Shown one piece after another: positions 40,995 to 49,198 of a stretch of DNA of 50,061 bases. Location of the stretch: positions 1 through 50,061 of the forward strand of contig DVIV01000031.1 of the NCBI GenBank assembly GCA_018710985.1. The letters run 5' to 3'. Origin of the DNA: Candidatus Limiplasma pullicola. GTDB lineage: Bacteria > Bacillota > Clostridia > Christensenellales > Aristaeellaceae. Within the stretch, counting starts at the first letter, position 1; each line of letters starts with the position of its first letter. The notes below the pieces were generated by a model that saw nothing but the letters and a program-made list of their open reading frames with translations, was not told where the DNA came from and ran no database searches. The translations under genes and the position numbers were made by a program.

Positions 40995-42344
40995 ATGCGT
41001 ACTTGTATCTGTTCCCCCTGCGGCATTCTTGGGTACGGTTTTCCGGAAGAATCCTTCCGGCGGGCGATGGCGGAGAAGCCGGATGCCATTGTGGTGGACG
41101 CGGGTTCGACAGATGCCGGGCCGCACAAGCTGGGTGCAGGCGTAGCCATTGTAAGCCGCATGGCGGCGAAAAAGGACCTGCGGCTGCTGATGCAGGGAGC
41201 GCGGGAGCTCGAAATTCCGCTGGTGATCGGTTCGGCGGGCGGCTCCGGTGCCCGCACCCATACGGAGTGGACCCTGTCCATCATCCGTGAACTGTGTGCT
41301 GAGCTGGACTGGCATCCCAAAACCGCAGTGATCTGGGCCGATATTTCAAACGATGTGATTTTGGATGCGCTGGCACACGGCGCCCTCGAAAAGATGAGTG
41401 AAAACGTGCCGGACCTGACGCCCGAAACGCTGGCCCTGACCAATGGCGTGGTGGCGCAGATGGGCATGGAACCCGTTTTGGATGCGCTGGATGTGGCGCA
41501 GATCATCATCTGCGGACGTGCCTATGATCCGGCGCCCTTTGCGGCCGTGGGCGTAAAGCGCGGCCATGATGCGGGGCTTGCCTACCACCTGGGCAAAATT
41601 CTGGAATGCGGCGCGCTGTGCTGCGAGCCCGGCACCACGAAGGACTGCATGCTGGGCATTTTGGAGGATGACGGCTTTGTGGTCTATCCCGCTGCTCCTT
41701 CGCGCCGCTGCACCAGCGTAAGCGTAGCCGCGCATACCTTCTATGAGAAGGATCATCCCTATCTGCTGCACGGTCCGGGCCTGCTGCTGGATTTAAGCGC
41801 ATGTACCTTTACCGAGCTTGGTGGCGGACGGGTACGGGTGACGGGCAGCCGGCTGATTCCGCAGCCCTATACGCTGAAGCTGGAGGGTGCTAGGCCGGTG
41901 GCATACCGTACCTTTGTGCTGGCGGGCATCCGGGACCCGCTGCTCATCTCCCGTCTGGAGGAGGTGGAACGCGAAGTGGTGCGGGGCGTACACGCCTATT
42001 ATGCGGATGTGCCGCCTGAAAGTTACCAGATTCATTTCTACCACTATGGTATCGACGCGGTCATGGGCACGTGTGAACCCTTTCATGACCTGCCGCATGA
42101 AGTGGGGTTGATGTTTGAGGTGATTGCGCCCGATCAGGAGCTGGCAAATGCCATCTGCGCCACGGTGCGGTCATCTTACCTGCACTTCGGCTACGAGGGG
42201 CGCAAGTCCACCGCCGGCAATCTGGCCTTTCCCTTCGCGCCAAGCGATGTGCTCTTCGGGCCGGTATACGCGTTTTCCGTCTATCACCTGCTGAAGGTTG
42301 AAAACGGCCGGGACCTGTTCCCCATCGAGCTTGCGGAGGTGTGA
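40995..42344 (+). CDS. AtuA-like DUF1446 family protein
   Basis: 449 aa, cytosolic, related to AtuA of acyclic terpene utilisation (DUF1446). Key stretches: GYGFPEESFRRAMAEKPDAI, VVDAGSTDAGPHKLG, GSAGGSGARTHTEWTLSII, ALTNGVVAQMGMEP and CGRAYDPAPFAAVG; the end is typical as well (GRKSTAGNLAFPFAPSDV). The biochemical role of the family is unclear; members are found with DUF4387 in carboxylate and sugar-acid clusters. GAGGTG precedes the ATG at 40995. First gene of the operon and next to a DUF4387 gene. Confidence 0.9.
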   Translation: MRTCICSPCGILGYGFPEESFRRAMAEKPDAIVVDAGSTDAGPHKLGAGVAIVSRMAAKKDLRLLMQGARELEIPLVIGSAGGSGARTHTEWTLSIIRELCAELDWHPKTAVIWADISNDVILDALAHGALEKMSENVPDLTPETLALTNGVVAQMGMEPVLDALDVAQIIICGRAYDPAPFAAVGVKRGHDAGLAYHLGKILECGALCCEPGTTKDCMLGILEDDGFVVYPAAPSRRCTSVSVAAHTFYEKDHPYLLHGPGLLLDLSACTFTELGGGRVRVTGSRLIPQPYTLKLEGARPVAYRTFVLAGIRDPLLISRLEEVEREVVRGVHAYYADVPPESYQIHFYHYGIDAVMGTCEPFHDLPHEVGLMFEVIAPDQELANAICATVRSSYLHFGYEGRKSTAGNLAFPFAPSDVLFGPVYAFSVYHLLKVENGRDLFPIELAEV

Positions 42345-42348
42345 GGGC

Positions 42349-42657
42349 ATGCGGCTATATGAACTGGCGAAGGTGCTTCGCAGCAAGAACAGTGGGCCCT
42401 ATGAAATTACGCTGGACATTCTCTTTGACGACCCTGAAAAGTACCGCCGGGTGGTGGACAGCGGCCGCGTCACGCGCGAAAGCGTAGCGCAGCTCTACCA
42501 CCTTTCGCCGGAGCGCATTTTGGAATTTGTCCGCTATGACGCAGCGCTGGGCATCAAAATCACCTACCTGCGCGACGTGCCCTCCGGCACCGTGGGCGAC
42601 CGAGACGTGTACGGCGCGCAGCAGCATGCGCCGCTGATGGATATTGACATTCCATAA
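42349..42657 (+). CDS. DUF4387 family protein
   Basis: 102 aa. LYELAKVLRSKNSGPYEITL and DILFDDPEKYRRVVDSG are the hallmark of DUF4387, which almost always accompanies AtuA/DUF1446 proteins and is likely its partner. The start at 42349 follows GGAGGTGTG and is 4 bases after the AtuA stop; the frame upstream overlaps AtuA and is not used. No known function. Confidence 0.88.
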   Translation: MRLYELAKVLRSKNSGPYEITLDILFDDPEKYRRVVDSGRVTRESVAQLYHLSPERILEFVRYDAALGIKITYLRDVPSGTVGDRDVYGAQQHAPLMDIDIP

Positions 42658-42673
42658 ACAGGGAGGAATCGGG

Positions 42674-43591
42674 ATGCAACGCACAAACCCCTCGCGCCTG
42701 CAAACCGGCCTGCGCCGTCTTCGGCTGGACTGGGTGCTTTACGCGCTGCTTTTGCCAACGCTGGTCTACTTTATCATCTTCCGGGTCATTCCCATCTGGA
42801 ATATGCGGCTGGCCTTCTACAACTTCAGCGGCCGCAGCGCCTGGACATGGGCAGGGCTCAAGTATTTTGAGATGATGTTCGGTTCGCCCCTGATGAAGGA
42901 GATTCTGCTCAACACACTCATCATCAGCCTGATGAAGTATGTGCTGCTGTTTCCCTTCTTTCCTCTGTTTGCCATCCTGCTGTCCGAAATGCGCCTCAAC
43001 CGCCTGCGCAAATTCACGCAGGTCGTCAGCTACCTGCCGCACTTCCTTTCCTGGGTGGTGATTGCGGGCATCTGGATCAGCTTCCTTTCCAAAACCGGCG
43101 CGGTGAACCAGATTCGTGGTCTCTTTGGCCTTACGCCCATCGACTACATGACCGACAAGGGGTCCATCCGCTGGGTGCTGTTCTTCTCCGAGGGCTGGCG
43201 TTCGCTGGGATGGGATTCCATCATCTACTTTACCACCATTCTCAGCATCAGCCCGTCCCTCTACGAGGCGGCGGACATTGACGGTGCCTCGCGCTTTCAG
43301 ATGGTGCGCTACATCGTGCTGCCCGCGCTGGTCACGCCGATGGTCACGATGTTCATTCTCAACCTGGGCTTTTTCCTCAACGCGGGCTTTGACCAGGTGC
43401 TCAACTTCACCAATGCGGCCGTCAACAGCTCCATTGAGATTCTGGATACCTATATCTACAGCATCGGCATCGGACAGGGCCAGTACTCGCTGGCCACGGC
43501 GGTGGGACTGGTCAAGGGCGTCTTTGGCGTGATGCTGGTGCTCCTCACCCACGTGACCAGCAAGCGCCTCACAGGTACGGGTGTTTGGTAA
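42674..43591 (+). CDS. ABC transporter permease, LplB-type
   Basis: 305-residue permease with six helices, of the LplB/YtcP group of carbohydrate (CUT1-like) importers. WVLYALLLPTLVYFIIFRVI is the first helix; the coupling loop is SPSLYEAADIDGASRFQMVR. GGAGG is 7 bases before the ATG at 42674. Works as a pair with the next permease. Confidence 0.93.
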   Translation: MQRTNPSRLQTGLRRLRLDWVLYALLLPTLVYFIIFRVIPIWNMRLAFYNFSGRSAWTWAGLKYFEMMFGSPLMKEILLNTLIISLMKYVLLFPFFPLFAILLSEMRLNRLRKFTQVVSYLPHFLSWVVIAGIWISFLSKTGAVNQIRGLFGLTPIDYMTDKGSIRWVLFFSEGWRSLGWDSIIYFTTILSISPSLYEAADIDGASRFQMVRYIVLPALVTPMVTMFILNLGFFLNAGFDQVLNFTNAAVNSSIEILDTYIYSIGIGQGQYSLATAVGLVKGVFGVMLVLLTHVTSKRLTGTGVW

Positions 43592-43605
43592 GGGGGGCGG
43601 CAAAG

Positions 43606-44490
43606 ATGAAAAGAAGACGCTTTACCCTCAGCCAGTTGCTTCTGAGCCTCGTGATGATCCTGCTGGCGCTGACCATGGTGATTCCGCTGCTCAACATTCT
43701 GGCCAAGTCCTTCTCTGACCCGGCGCTCTCTCCTTCCATGAGCGGCCTTCAGGTGATTCCGGCGGGCTTTAGCACCGTGAATTACGACATCGTATTTTCC
43801 AACAAAGTCATCCTTCCCACGCTGTGGAATTCGGTGTTCATCACCGTGGTGGGCACGGCCATCAACATTTTGCTGACCACCACTGCCGCCTATGTGCTCA
43901 TTCAACCGGGGCTGATGTTCAAAAAAATCATCATGACTTTCCTGATTGTGATGATGCTCTTTGATCCCGGCCTGGTGCCGGAATATCTGCTGGTCAAGCA
44001 GCTGGGTCTGATTGGCAGCCAGTGGTCGGTCATTCTGGTCACGTCGGTGAACGTGTATTACCTGATCATCATGATGCGCTACTTCCAGGCCGTCCCCACG
44101 GATATCTACGAGGCTGCGCGCATTGACGGCGCGGGACATGTGCGCATGATCTTTTCCATGGTGTTTCCGCTGGCCAAAAGCGGCATCGCCACCATTACCA
44201 TGTTCTACGCCGTGGTGCGCTGGAACGAGTATTTCAAGGCCAGCATCTACCTGACCGAAAAGGCCAAGACCACCCTGCAGGTGATTCTGCGTCAGTTTGT
44301 CGTGCTGGGCGATACCGTATCGCTCATCGGTGCGCAGAACATCATGGACTACAACGAACTGGCCCGCATCGACTATGGTGCGCTGAAGGCGGCCACCATC
44401 GTGATTGCCATTGTGCCCATTCTGCTGCTGTACCCCGTCGTACTCAAGTTCTATACCCGCGACGTGATGGCCGGCAGCGTCAAGGAATGA
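43606..44490 (+). CDS. ABC transporter permease, YtcP/LplC-type
   Basis: 294-residue permease, six helices; coupling loop VPTDIYEAARIDGAGHVRMI. It starts RRRFTLSQLLLSLVMILLAL. AGGGGGG is upstream of the ATG at 43606, 14 bases after the first permease. There is no ATPase gene in this operon, so it must use a shared ATPase encoded elsewhere, as many LplBC-type importers do. Confidence 0.93.
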   Translation: MKRRRFTLSQLLLSLVMILLALTMVIPLLNILAKSFSDPALSPSMSGLQVIPAGFSTVNYDIVFSNKVILPTLWNSVFITVVGTAINILLTTTAAYVLIQPGLMFKKIIMTFLIVMMLFDPGLVPEYLLVKQLGLIGSQWSVILVTSVNVYYLIIMMRYFQAVPTDIYEAARIDGAGHVRMIFSMVFPLAKSGIATITMFYAVVRWNEYFKASIYLTEKAKTTLQVILRQFVVLGDTVSLIGAQNIMDYNELARIDYGALKAATIVIAIVPILLLYPVVLKFYTRDVMAGSVKE

Positions 44491-44560
44491 CACTCCCTCT
44501 GTACCCAATGGCTGCGGATTCAGCCAAACCCATAAATCTATCTTCAAGGAGGAACCCCGA

Positions 44561-46006
44561 ATGAAAAAATGGCTCGCGTTTCTTCTGGCCGCTACCCTGG
44601 TGCTGATGAGCACCGCCGCCGTTGCCGAAATCGGCACTGCGGATGCGCCCGTTCCCGTATCCATTCTCATCAAGGACGTAGCGCCCGATGACGCCGACAC
44701 CATCGCTGTGGTGGATGCGATCGAAAAGGGCATGGCGGCGCAGGGCAACTATGTGGACATCACCATTCTGGAAGCACCTGCCGGCACCTACGTGGAAGTG
44801 GTTCCGCTGGCGTTCCGCACGGGCGAGATCAACCCCGACATCATTTTCTTCCAGGGCAACACTGACACCCCTGTGGTGGCCGAGGGTCTTCTGGAGGACC
44901 TGACCCCCTACGTGGAAGGCAGCACCTACGTGAAGGATCTGCTGGGCGAACATTCCAAGGCGCGTCTGGCCAGCTCTCCCTATCTGCTGTGGCTGGCGCC
45001 GGCCAAGTTCTCTGCTCCCGTCATTCGCGGCGACTTCCTTGACCAGGCTCCCTCCAAGGACGCCTTCCTGGCCGATCCCACCCCCGAAGCCTATGCCACG
45101 ATGCTTAAGGAGCTCATGGACGCCGGCGTGGTCAAGTTTGGCACCACGGTGGACGGCGGCCTGGCCCGTCTGGACAGCATCTTCAACCACGCCTTCGGCG
45201 TCACCGGTACCCTGATGCAGCAGGAAGACGGCACGTACATCTACTCCATGGTCACCGAGCAGGAGAAGAACAAGCTGGCTTTCTATGCCCAGCTCTACGC
45301 TGACGGCATCCTGGACGCCGACTACATCACCAAGGCGTGGGATACCATGGAGCAGGCCTTCTACGAGGGCGACTGCGCGCTGATCGCGGGCACCGCAGGC
45401 GACGTGATTCAGGTCTACAACACCAAGATGGTGCAGACCATGGGCGAGGACGCCGAGCTGGTGGCCCTGCCTCCGGCCAAGGGCATCGGCCAGGCGTTCC
45501 AGTCCATCGACGTGACCAAGGAAGAGCGCGGCTTTGCCATCAACGCCACCATTGAGCAGAACGTGAAGGACGCCGCCTTTGCCATTCTGGACTACATGGC
45601 CAGCCCCGAAGGCCGCATGATCGACAAGCTGGGCGTGGAGGGCGTGCACTACACCGTGGAAGACGGCGTCATCACCTTTACCGACGCCTGGGGCGGCTAC
45701 TGGGCTCGCTTCTTCCCCACCGTGGACGGTCTGCCGGAGGATCTCCAGCTGGCTACCCCCGTACTCAGCACCCCCGCCGCCGACAGCCTTGCGCTGGGCG
45801 CTCAGTACTATTATAATGACGTGAACGTGATCATTCCCGACGAACTGCAGCCCCAGCTGGCCGCCGTCACCTCCATCTACACCGAATACGCCAACGAAAT
45901 CGTGCGCGGTGTGCGCCCCGTGGATGACTTTGCCGAGATGGTGGAGAAGTTCAACGCCGCCGGCGGCGATGCGCTGACCGAATACATCAACTCCGTGCTG
46001 CAATAA
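44561..46006 (+). CDS. ABC transporter solute-binding protein (carbohydrate-like)
   Basis: 481-residue exported binding protein with signal peptide KKWLAFLLAATLVLMSTAAVAE and no lipobox Cys. The mature part resembles LplA/extracellular solute-binding family 1 proteins: VDITILEAPAGTYVEVV, INPDIIFFQGNTDT, LLEDLTPYVEGST, ALIAGTAGDVIQVYNTKM and AFAILDYMASPEGRMI. AAGGAGG is 8 bases before the ATG. A strong terminator follows directly, so it should be the most abundant product of the operon. The ligand is not known; the neighbouring hydrolases suggest a glycoside or nucleoside-like compound. Confidence 0.92.
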   Translation: MKKWLAFLLAATLVLMSTAAVAEIGTADAPVPVSILIKDVAPDDADTIAVVDAIEKGMAAQGNYVDITILEAPAGTYVEVVPLAFRTGEINPDIIFFQGNTDTPVVAEGLLEDLTPYVEGSTYVKDLLGEHSKARLASSPYLLWLAPAKFSAPVIRGDFLDQAPSKDAFLADPTPEAYATMLKELMDAGVVKFGTTVDGGLARLDSIFNHAFGVTGTLMQQEDGTYIYSMVTEQEKNKLAFYAQLYADGILDADYITKAWDTMEQAFYEGDCALIAGTAGDVIQVYNTKMVQTMGEDAELVALPPAKGIGQAFQSIDVTKEERGFAINATIEQNVKDAAFAILDYMASPEGRMIDKLGVEGVHYTVEDGVITFTDAWGGYWARFFPTVDGLPEDLQLATPVLSTPAADSLALGAQYYYNDVNVIIPDELQPQLAAVTSIYTEYANEIVRGVRPVDDFAEMVEKFNAAGGDALTEYINSVLQ

Positions 46007-46022
46007 CCCCTGATGCACCCGA

Positions 46023-46055
46023 GGGGGAACGGGGCCTTCCCCGTTCCCCCTTTTT
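46023..46055 (+). terminator. Strong terminator inside the operon, between binding protein and hydrolase genes
   Basis: Perfect 12-bp stem GGGGGAACGGGG (46023-46034) with 46039-46050, a 4-base loop, then TTTTT (46051-46055). It is followed in only 9 bases by AAGGAGG of the next gene, so it likely causes partial termination and sets a lower level for the hydrolases than for the binding protein. Confidence 0.9.
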
Positions 46056-46071
46056 CAGCAAAGGAGGCTGT

Positions 46072-48168
46072 ATGGCCTTGGAACTCATGGCCTATGTACA
46101 AAAAATCTACGCGGGCTTTCTGGGCATGAATATCGGCATCCGGCTGGGCGCGCCGGTGGAGCCCGCCCTGTGGAGCTACGAACGCATCCGCGACACCTAC
46201 GGCGACATCCGCGGCTATGTGAAGGACTACAAGCACTTTGCCGCCGATGACGACGCCAACGGCCCGGTGTTTTTTCTGCGCGCGCTGGACGATCATGCCG
46301 GTGAGCCTACGCCGCAGGCCGTGGCGGAGGCCTGGCTCAACTATGCGCGCGAGGGCGTGGGGCTGTATTGGTGGGGCGGCTATGGTATCAGCACCGAGCA
46401 CACGGCCTACCTCAATTTGAAAAACGGCGTGCCTGCGCCCCAGTCCGGCAGCATCCGTCAAAACGGCAAAACCCTGGCCGAGCAGATCGGCGGGCAAATT
46501 TTCATCGATACCTGGGGGCTGGTGGCGCCTGCCGACCCGGCGCGGGCAGCCCGTTACGCCGTAGCTGCCGCTTCTGTCAGCCATGACGGCGAAGGCCTCA
46601 ACGGCGCAGCCTTTATCGCTGCATGCATCTCCAGGGCGTTTGAAACGGCCGATATTGACGTGATCATAGATGCCGGCCTTGCACAGATTCCGCAGGAGAG
46701 TCTTTATGCCGCCGTGGTGGAGGCCGTGCGTGCCTTCCATCGCGCCAATCCCGACGACTGGCGCGCCTGCCGTGCGATGCTGGAGGCCGAGTGGGGCTGT
46801 GACCGCTACGGCGGCGTATGCCACATCATACCCAATGCAGGCGTGTGCGCGCTGGCACTGTGCTACGGCGCGGGCGATTTTGCGCGCACTGTGGAGATCG
46901 CCACCATGTGCTCGTGGGATACGGACTGCAACGCGGGCAACGTGGGCACCATTCTGGGCGTGGCGTGCGGCCTGGAAGGCCTGCCCGCGCATTACCGCGC
47001 CCCCATCAACGATGAAATCGTCCTCTCCGGCATTTCCGGCTACCTGAACATACTGGATATTCCCAGCTATGCCTGGGAGCTGGCCCGCTGGGGCTGCCGC
47101 CTGCGCGGCGAGCCCGTGCCGGAGGAGGTTTCCGCTCGCGTGCGCGAGGGCGAGGTGTACTTTGACTTTTCCCTGCCGGGAAGCACGCATGGCCTGCGTT
47201 TTGCCTGTGACGTTCCCACCTGCGCGAGGCTCGAAAGCGGAGCGGTGCTTCTGGACCGCATGGTGCGCGGACAGAAGGCAAAGCTGTTCTACAAGCCTTT
47301 CTGGCGGCGTGCCGATTTCAGCGACGAGCGGTACATGCCTGTGTTTTCGCCCAGGGCCTATCCGGGCCAGCAGGTGGAAATGCATCTGTGCTACGATAAG
47401 CTCGCGGGCGAGATGCTGATTCTCACCCCCTATGTGCGAAACAGCCTGTCGGGTGCGGAGATCGCTCTCTCTCCCACGCTTTTGGATTCGTCCGACGCGG
47501 ATGTGGCGCTGCGCTTCACCCTGCCGCAGGTGGACGGCGGGCTGATCGACGAAATCGGCGTGCGGATCGAATCCGCCGCGCCCGGCAAGTTCGCGCTTTC
47601 CGGCACGCTTCGTCCCACGCTTCTGCGCATCTGGGGTCCGGCCGACTACACCCTTCGTCCCGCGTTGCTGAAAAAGGAATTTGGCAGCGTGATTCCCTTT
47701 TCCCACAACCATGGCGCGTGGGACCTCGAAAGCGGCCGAATGACCCTTCTGTGCGAAAAGGAGGCGCAGGCCTTCACCGGCAGCTACTTCATGCGCGACT
47801 GCCAGCTGGAAGCGCATATCACGCCGCGGAACGGCACGCAGGTGCTGGTCGCCGTGCGCGCCCAGGGTGCGCGCCGGGGATACTATGCGGGCTTTTACGG
47901 CGCCGGGCGCGCTGTCATCGCGGTCATGCACGAGGGCGAAATGCATCTGCTGGCGGAAATGCCGCTGGACTGGGCGTTTGACAGGGAATACACGCTTGCC
48001 CTGCGTGCCCGGGGCCACCGGCTGACCCTGACCGTAGAGGGGAAAACCCTGGAGACCACCGACGCTTCCCTGGCCTACGGCATGGCAGGCTACGCCATGT
48101 TTGCCATGGGCCGAGCCGATTTTGGCGACCTGACCATACGCGAGTTCACATCCGACGAGGAGGAATAA
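46072..48168 (+). CDS. ADP-ribosylglycohydrolase-family protein fused to a C-terminal beta-sandwich region
   Basis: 698 aa. Residues 1-330 are an ADP-ribosylglycohydrolase (ARH) fold: the metal motif DDDAN at 59-63 and WDTDCNAGNVG with Asp283, Asp285 and Asn287. The entry motif reads GFLGMNIGIRLGAPVEP in place of the GLAIGDxxG seen in the next gene. Residues about 350-698 look like beta-rich domains, the last third (WDLESGRMTLLCEK..., GYYAGFYGAGRAVI, LALRARGHRLTLTVEGKTLE) resembling a laminin G/3-keto-disaccharide hydrolase-like sugar-binding fold. There is no signal peptide. AAGGAGG is 4-5 bases before the ATG. Probably cleaves an N- or O-glycosidic bond of the imported compound; true substrate unknown. 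Confidence 0.87.
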   Translation: MALELMAYVQKIYAGFLGMNIGIRLGAPVEPALWSYERIRDTYGDIRGYVKDYKHFAADDDANGPVFFLRALDDHAGEPTPQAVAEAWLNYAREGVGLYWWGGYGISTEHTAYLNLKNGVPAPQSGSIRQNGKTLAEQIGGQIFIDTWGLVAPADPARAARYAVAAASVSHDGEGLNGAAFIAACISRAFETADIDVIIDAGLAQIPQESLYAAVVEAVRAFHRANPDDWRACRAMLEAEWGCDRYGGVCHIIPNAGVCALALCYGAGDFARTVEIATMCSWDTDCNAGNVGTILGVACGLEGLPAHYRAPINDEIVLSGISGYLNILDIPSYAWELARWGCRLRGEPVPEEVSARVREGEVYFDFSLPGSTHGLRFACDVPTCARLESGAVLLDRMVRGQKAKLFYKPFWRRADFSDERYMPVFSPRAYPGQQVEMHLCYDKLAGEMLILTPYVRNSLSGAEIALSPTLLDSSDADVALRFTLPQVDGGLIDEIGVRIESAAPGKFALSGTLRPTLLRIWGPADYTLRPALLKKEFGSVIPFSHNHGAWDLESGRMTLLCEKEAQAFTGSYFMRDCQLEAHITPRNGTQVLVAVRAQGARRGYYAGFYGAGRAVIAVMHEGEMHLLAEMPLDWAFDREYTLALRARGHRLTLTVEGKTLETTDASLAYGMAGYAMFAMGRADFGDLTIREFTSDEEE

Positions 48169-48171
48169 GGC

Positions 48172-49167
48172 ATGCTGACCCGACAGGAGCTATTGCAAAA
48201 CCCGGACCTTTACCGGGACAAGGCGCGCGGCGCGCTGATCGGCCTGGCCATTGGCGACAGCTTCGGCGACGCTTCGCGCAAACCAGAAAACCAGATGGCT
48301 TACGGCTTTACCACGGATTTCAACAAGGGCGCCAGCTGGTCCACGGACGATACGGAATTTGCCATGCTGACTGCGCAGATTCTGATTGAGTCCGGCGGAA
48401 AGCCCACCAGCGACTGCGTGGTGGACGCATGGCTCAAGCATGTGGCCACGCAGGATGAGCTCAAGCGTGGCGGTGCGAGCGAATTTGAAGCCTCCCGAAA
48501 TTTGCGAAAGGGCTTGCGTCCCCCGCTGTCGGGCAGGTACAATGCATATGGGCATTCGGACGGCGCAGCCATGCGCATCAGCCCCGTGGGCGTGCTGTGC
48601 GCGGGCGATATCGACCGCGCCATCGCCATGGCGGAAATTGACGCTTCCATCAGCCACGACCGCGAGGGCATCTGGGGCGCGCAGTCCGTGGCCGCCGCCG
48701 TAGCCGCCGCCATGGCGGATGCGGAGATTGGCGAGATTCTTGCCGCCGCCATGAAGCCCATACCCCAGGATACCTGGTTTGCCTATGCCATGCAACGTGC
48801 GCTGGACATTGTGGACGAGGCGGAGGGGAATCTCCTGCAAGCCTGGATGCCCCTGCACGACGAGCTGTGGACCAGCTACAAGGCGGCCGTAAGCGAAGCT
48901 GTCGCCGAGGCGTTCGGCGTGCTGAAGCTGATGCACGGCGATTTCCGCACGGGCGTAACCTGCGCCGGCAATTTCGGGCGCGACGCCGACACCATCGGCG
49001 CCATCTGCGGCGCGATTCTGGGCGCCAAATACGGCTATCACACCATTCCGCCCGTCTGGGCGGAAAAACCCCGCTACCCCACCGGTACCTGCCTTCTGTT
49101 TACCAAAGGCATGGATATCCGGGCGGTTGCCGACCGGCTGACGGATGTGGCCATCGCCCTGGGGTGA
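48172..49167 (+). CDS. ADP-ribosylglycohydrolase-family protein, single domain
   Basis: 331 aa, cytosolic. GALIGLAIGDSFGDA starts the fold; metal ligands are STDDT with Asp59 and Asp60, and GRDADTIGAICGAILG with Asp271 and Asp273. ISHDREGIWGAQSVAAAVAA is also typical. GAGGAGG lies in the end of the preceding gene, whose stop is 3 bases before the ATG. It is a clearly different ARH subfamily from the protein upstream, so the two are not a recent duplication but probably act on related steps. Confidence 0.92.
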   Translation: MLTRQELLQNPDLYRDKARGALIGLAIGDSFGDASRKPENQMAYGFTTDFNKGASWSTDDTEFAMLTAQILIESGGKPTSDCVVDAWLKHVATQDELKRGGASEFEASRNLRKGLRPPLSGRYNAYGHSDGAAMRISPVGVLCAGDIDRAIAMAEIDASISHDREGIWGAQSVAAAVAAAMADAEIGEILAAAMKPIPQDTWFAYAMQRALDIVDEAEGNLLQAWMPLHDELWTSYKAAVSEAVAEAFGVLKLMHGDFRTGVTCAGNFGRDADTIGAICGAILGAKYGYHTIPPVWAEKPRYPTGTCLLFTKGMDIRAVADRLTDVAIALG

Positions 49168-49198
49168 GCGCGCAAGCACGTTGAGGAGGAACGGTTTG

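Noticed and set aside
44511-44526. Small hairpin GGCTG/CAGCC before the binding-protein gene
   Set aside because: Only 5 bp, without T-run; too weak to call a terminator or regulatory element.
45877-48018. Open frame of 713 codons on the minus strand
   Set aside because: Antisense to the first ARH gene and the binding protein end; no recognisable domain.
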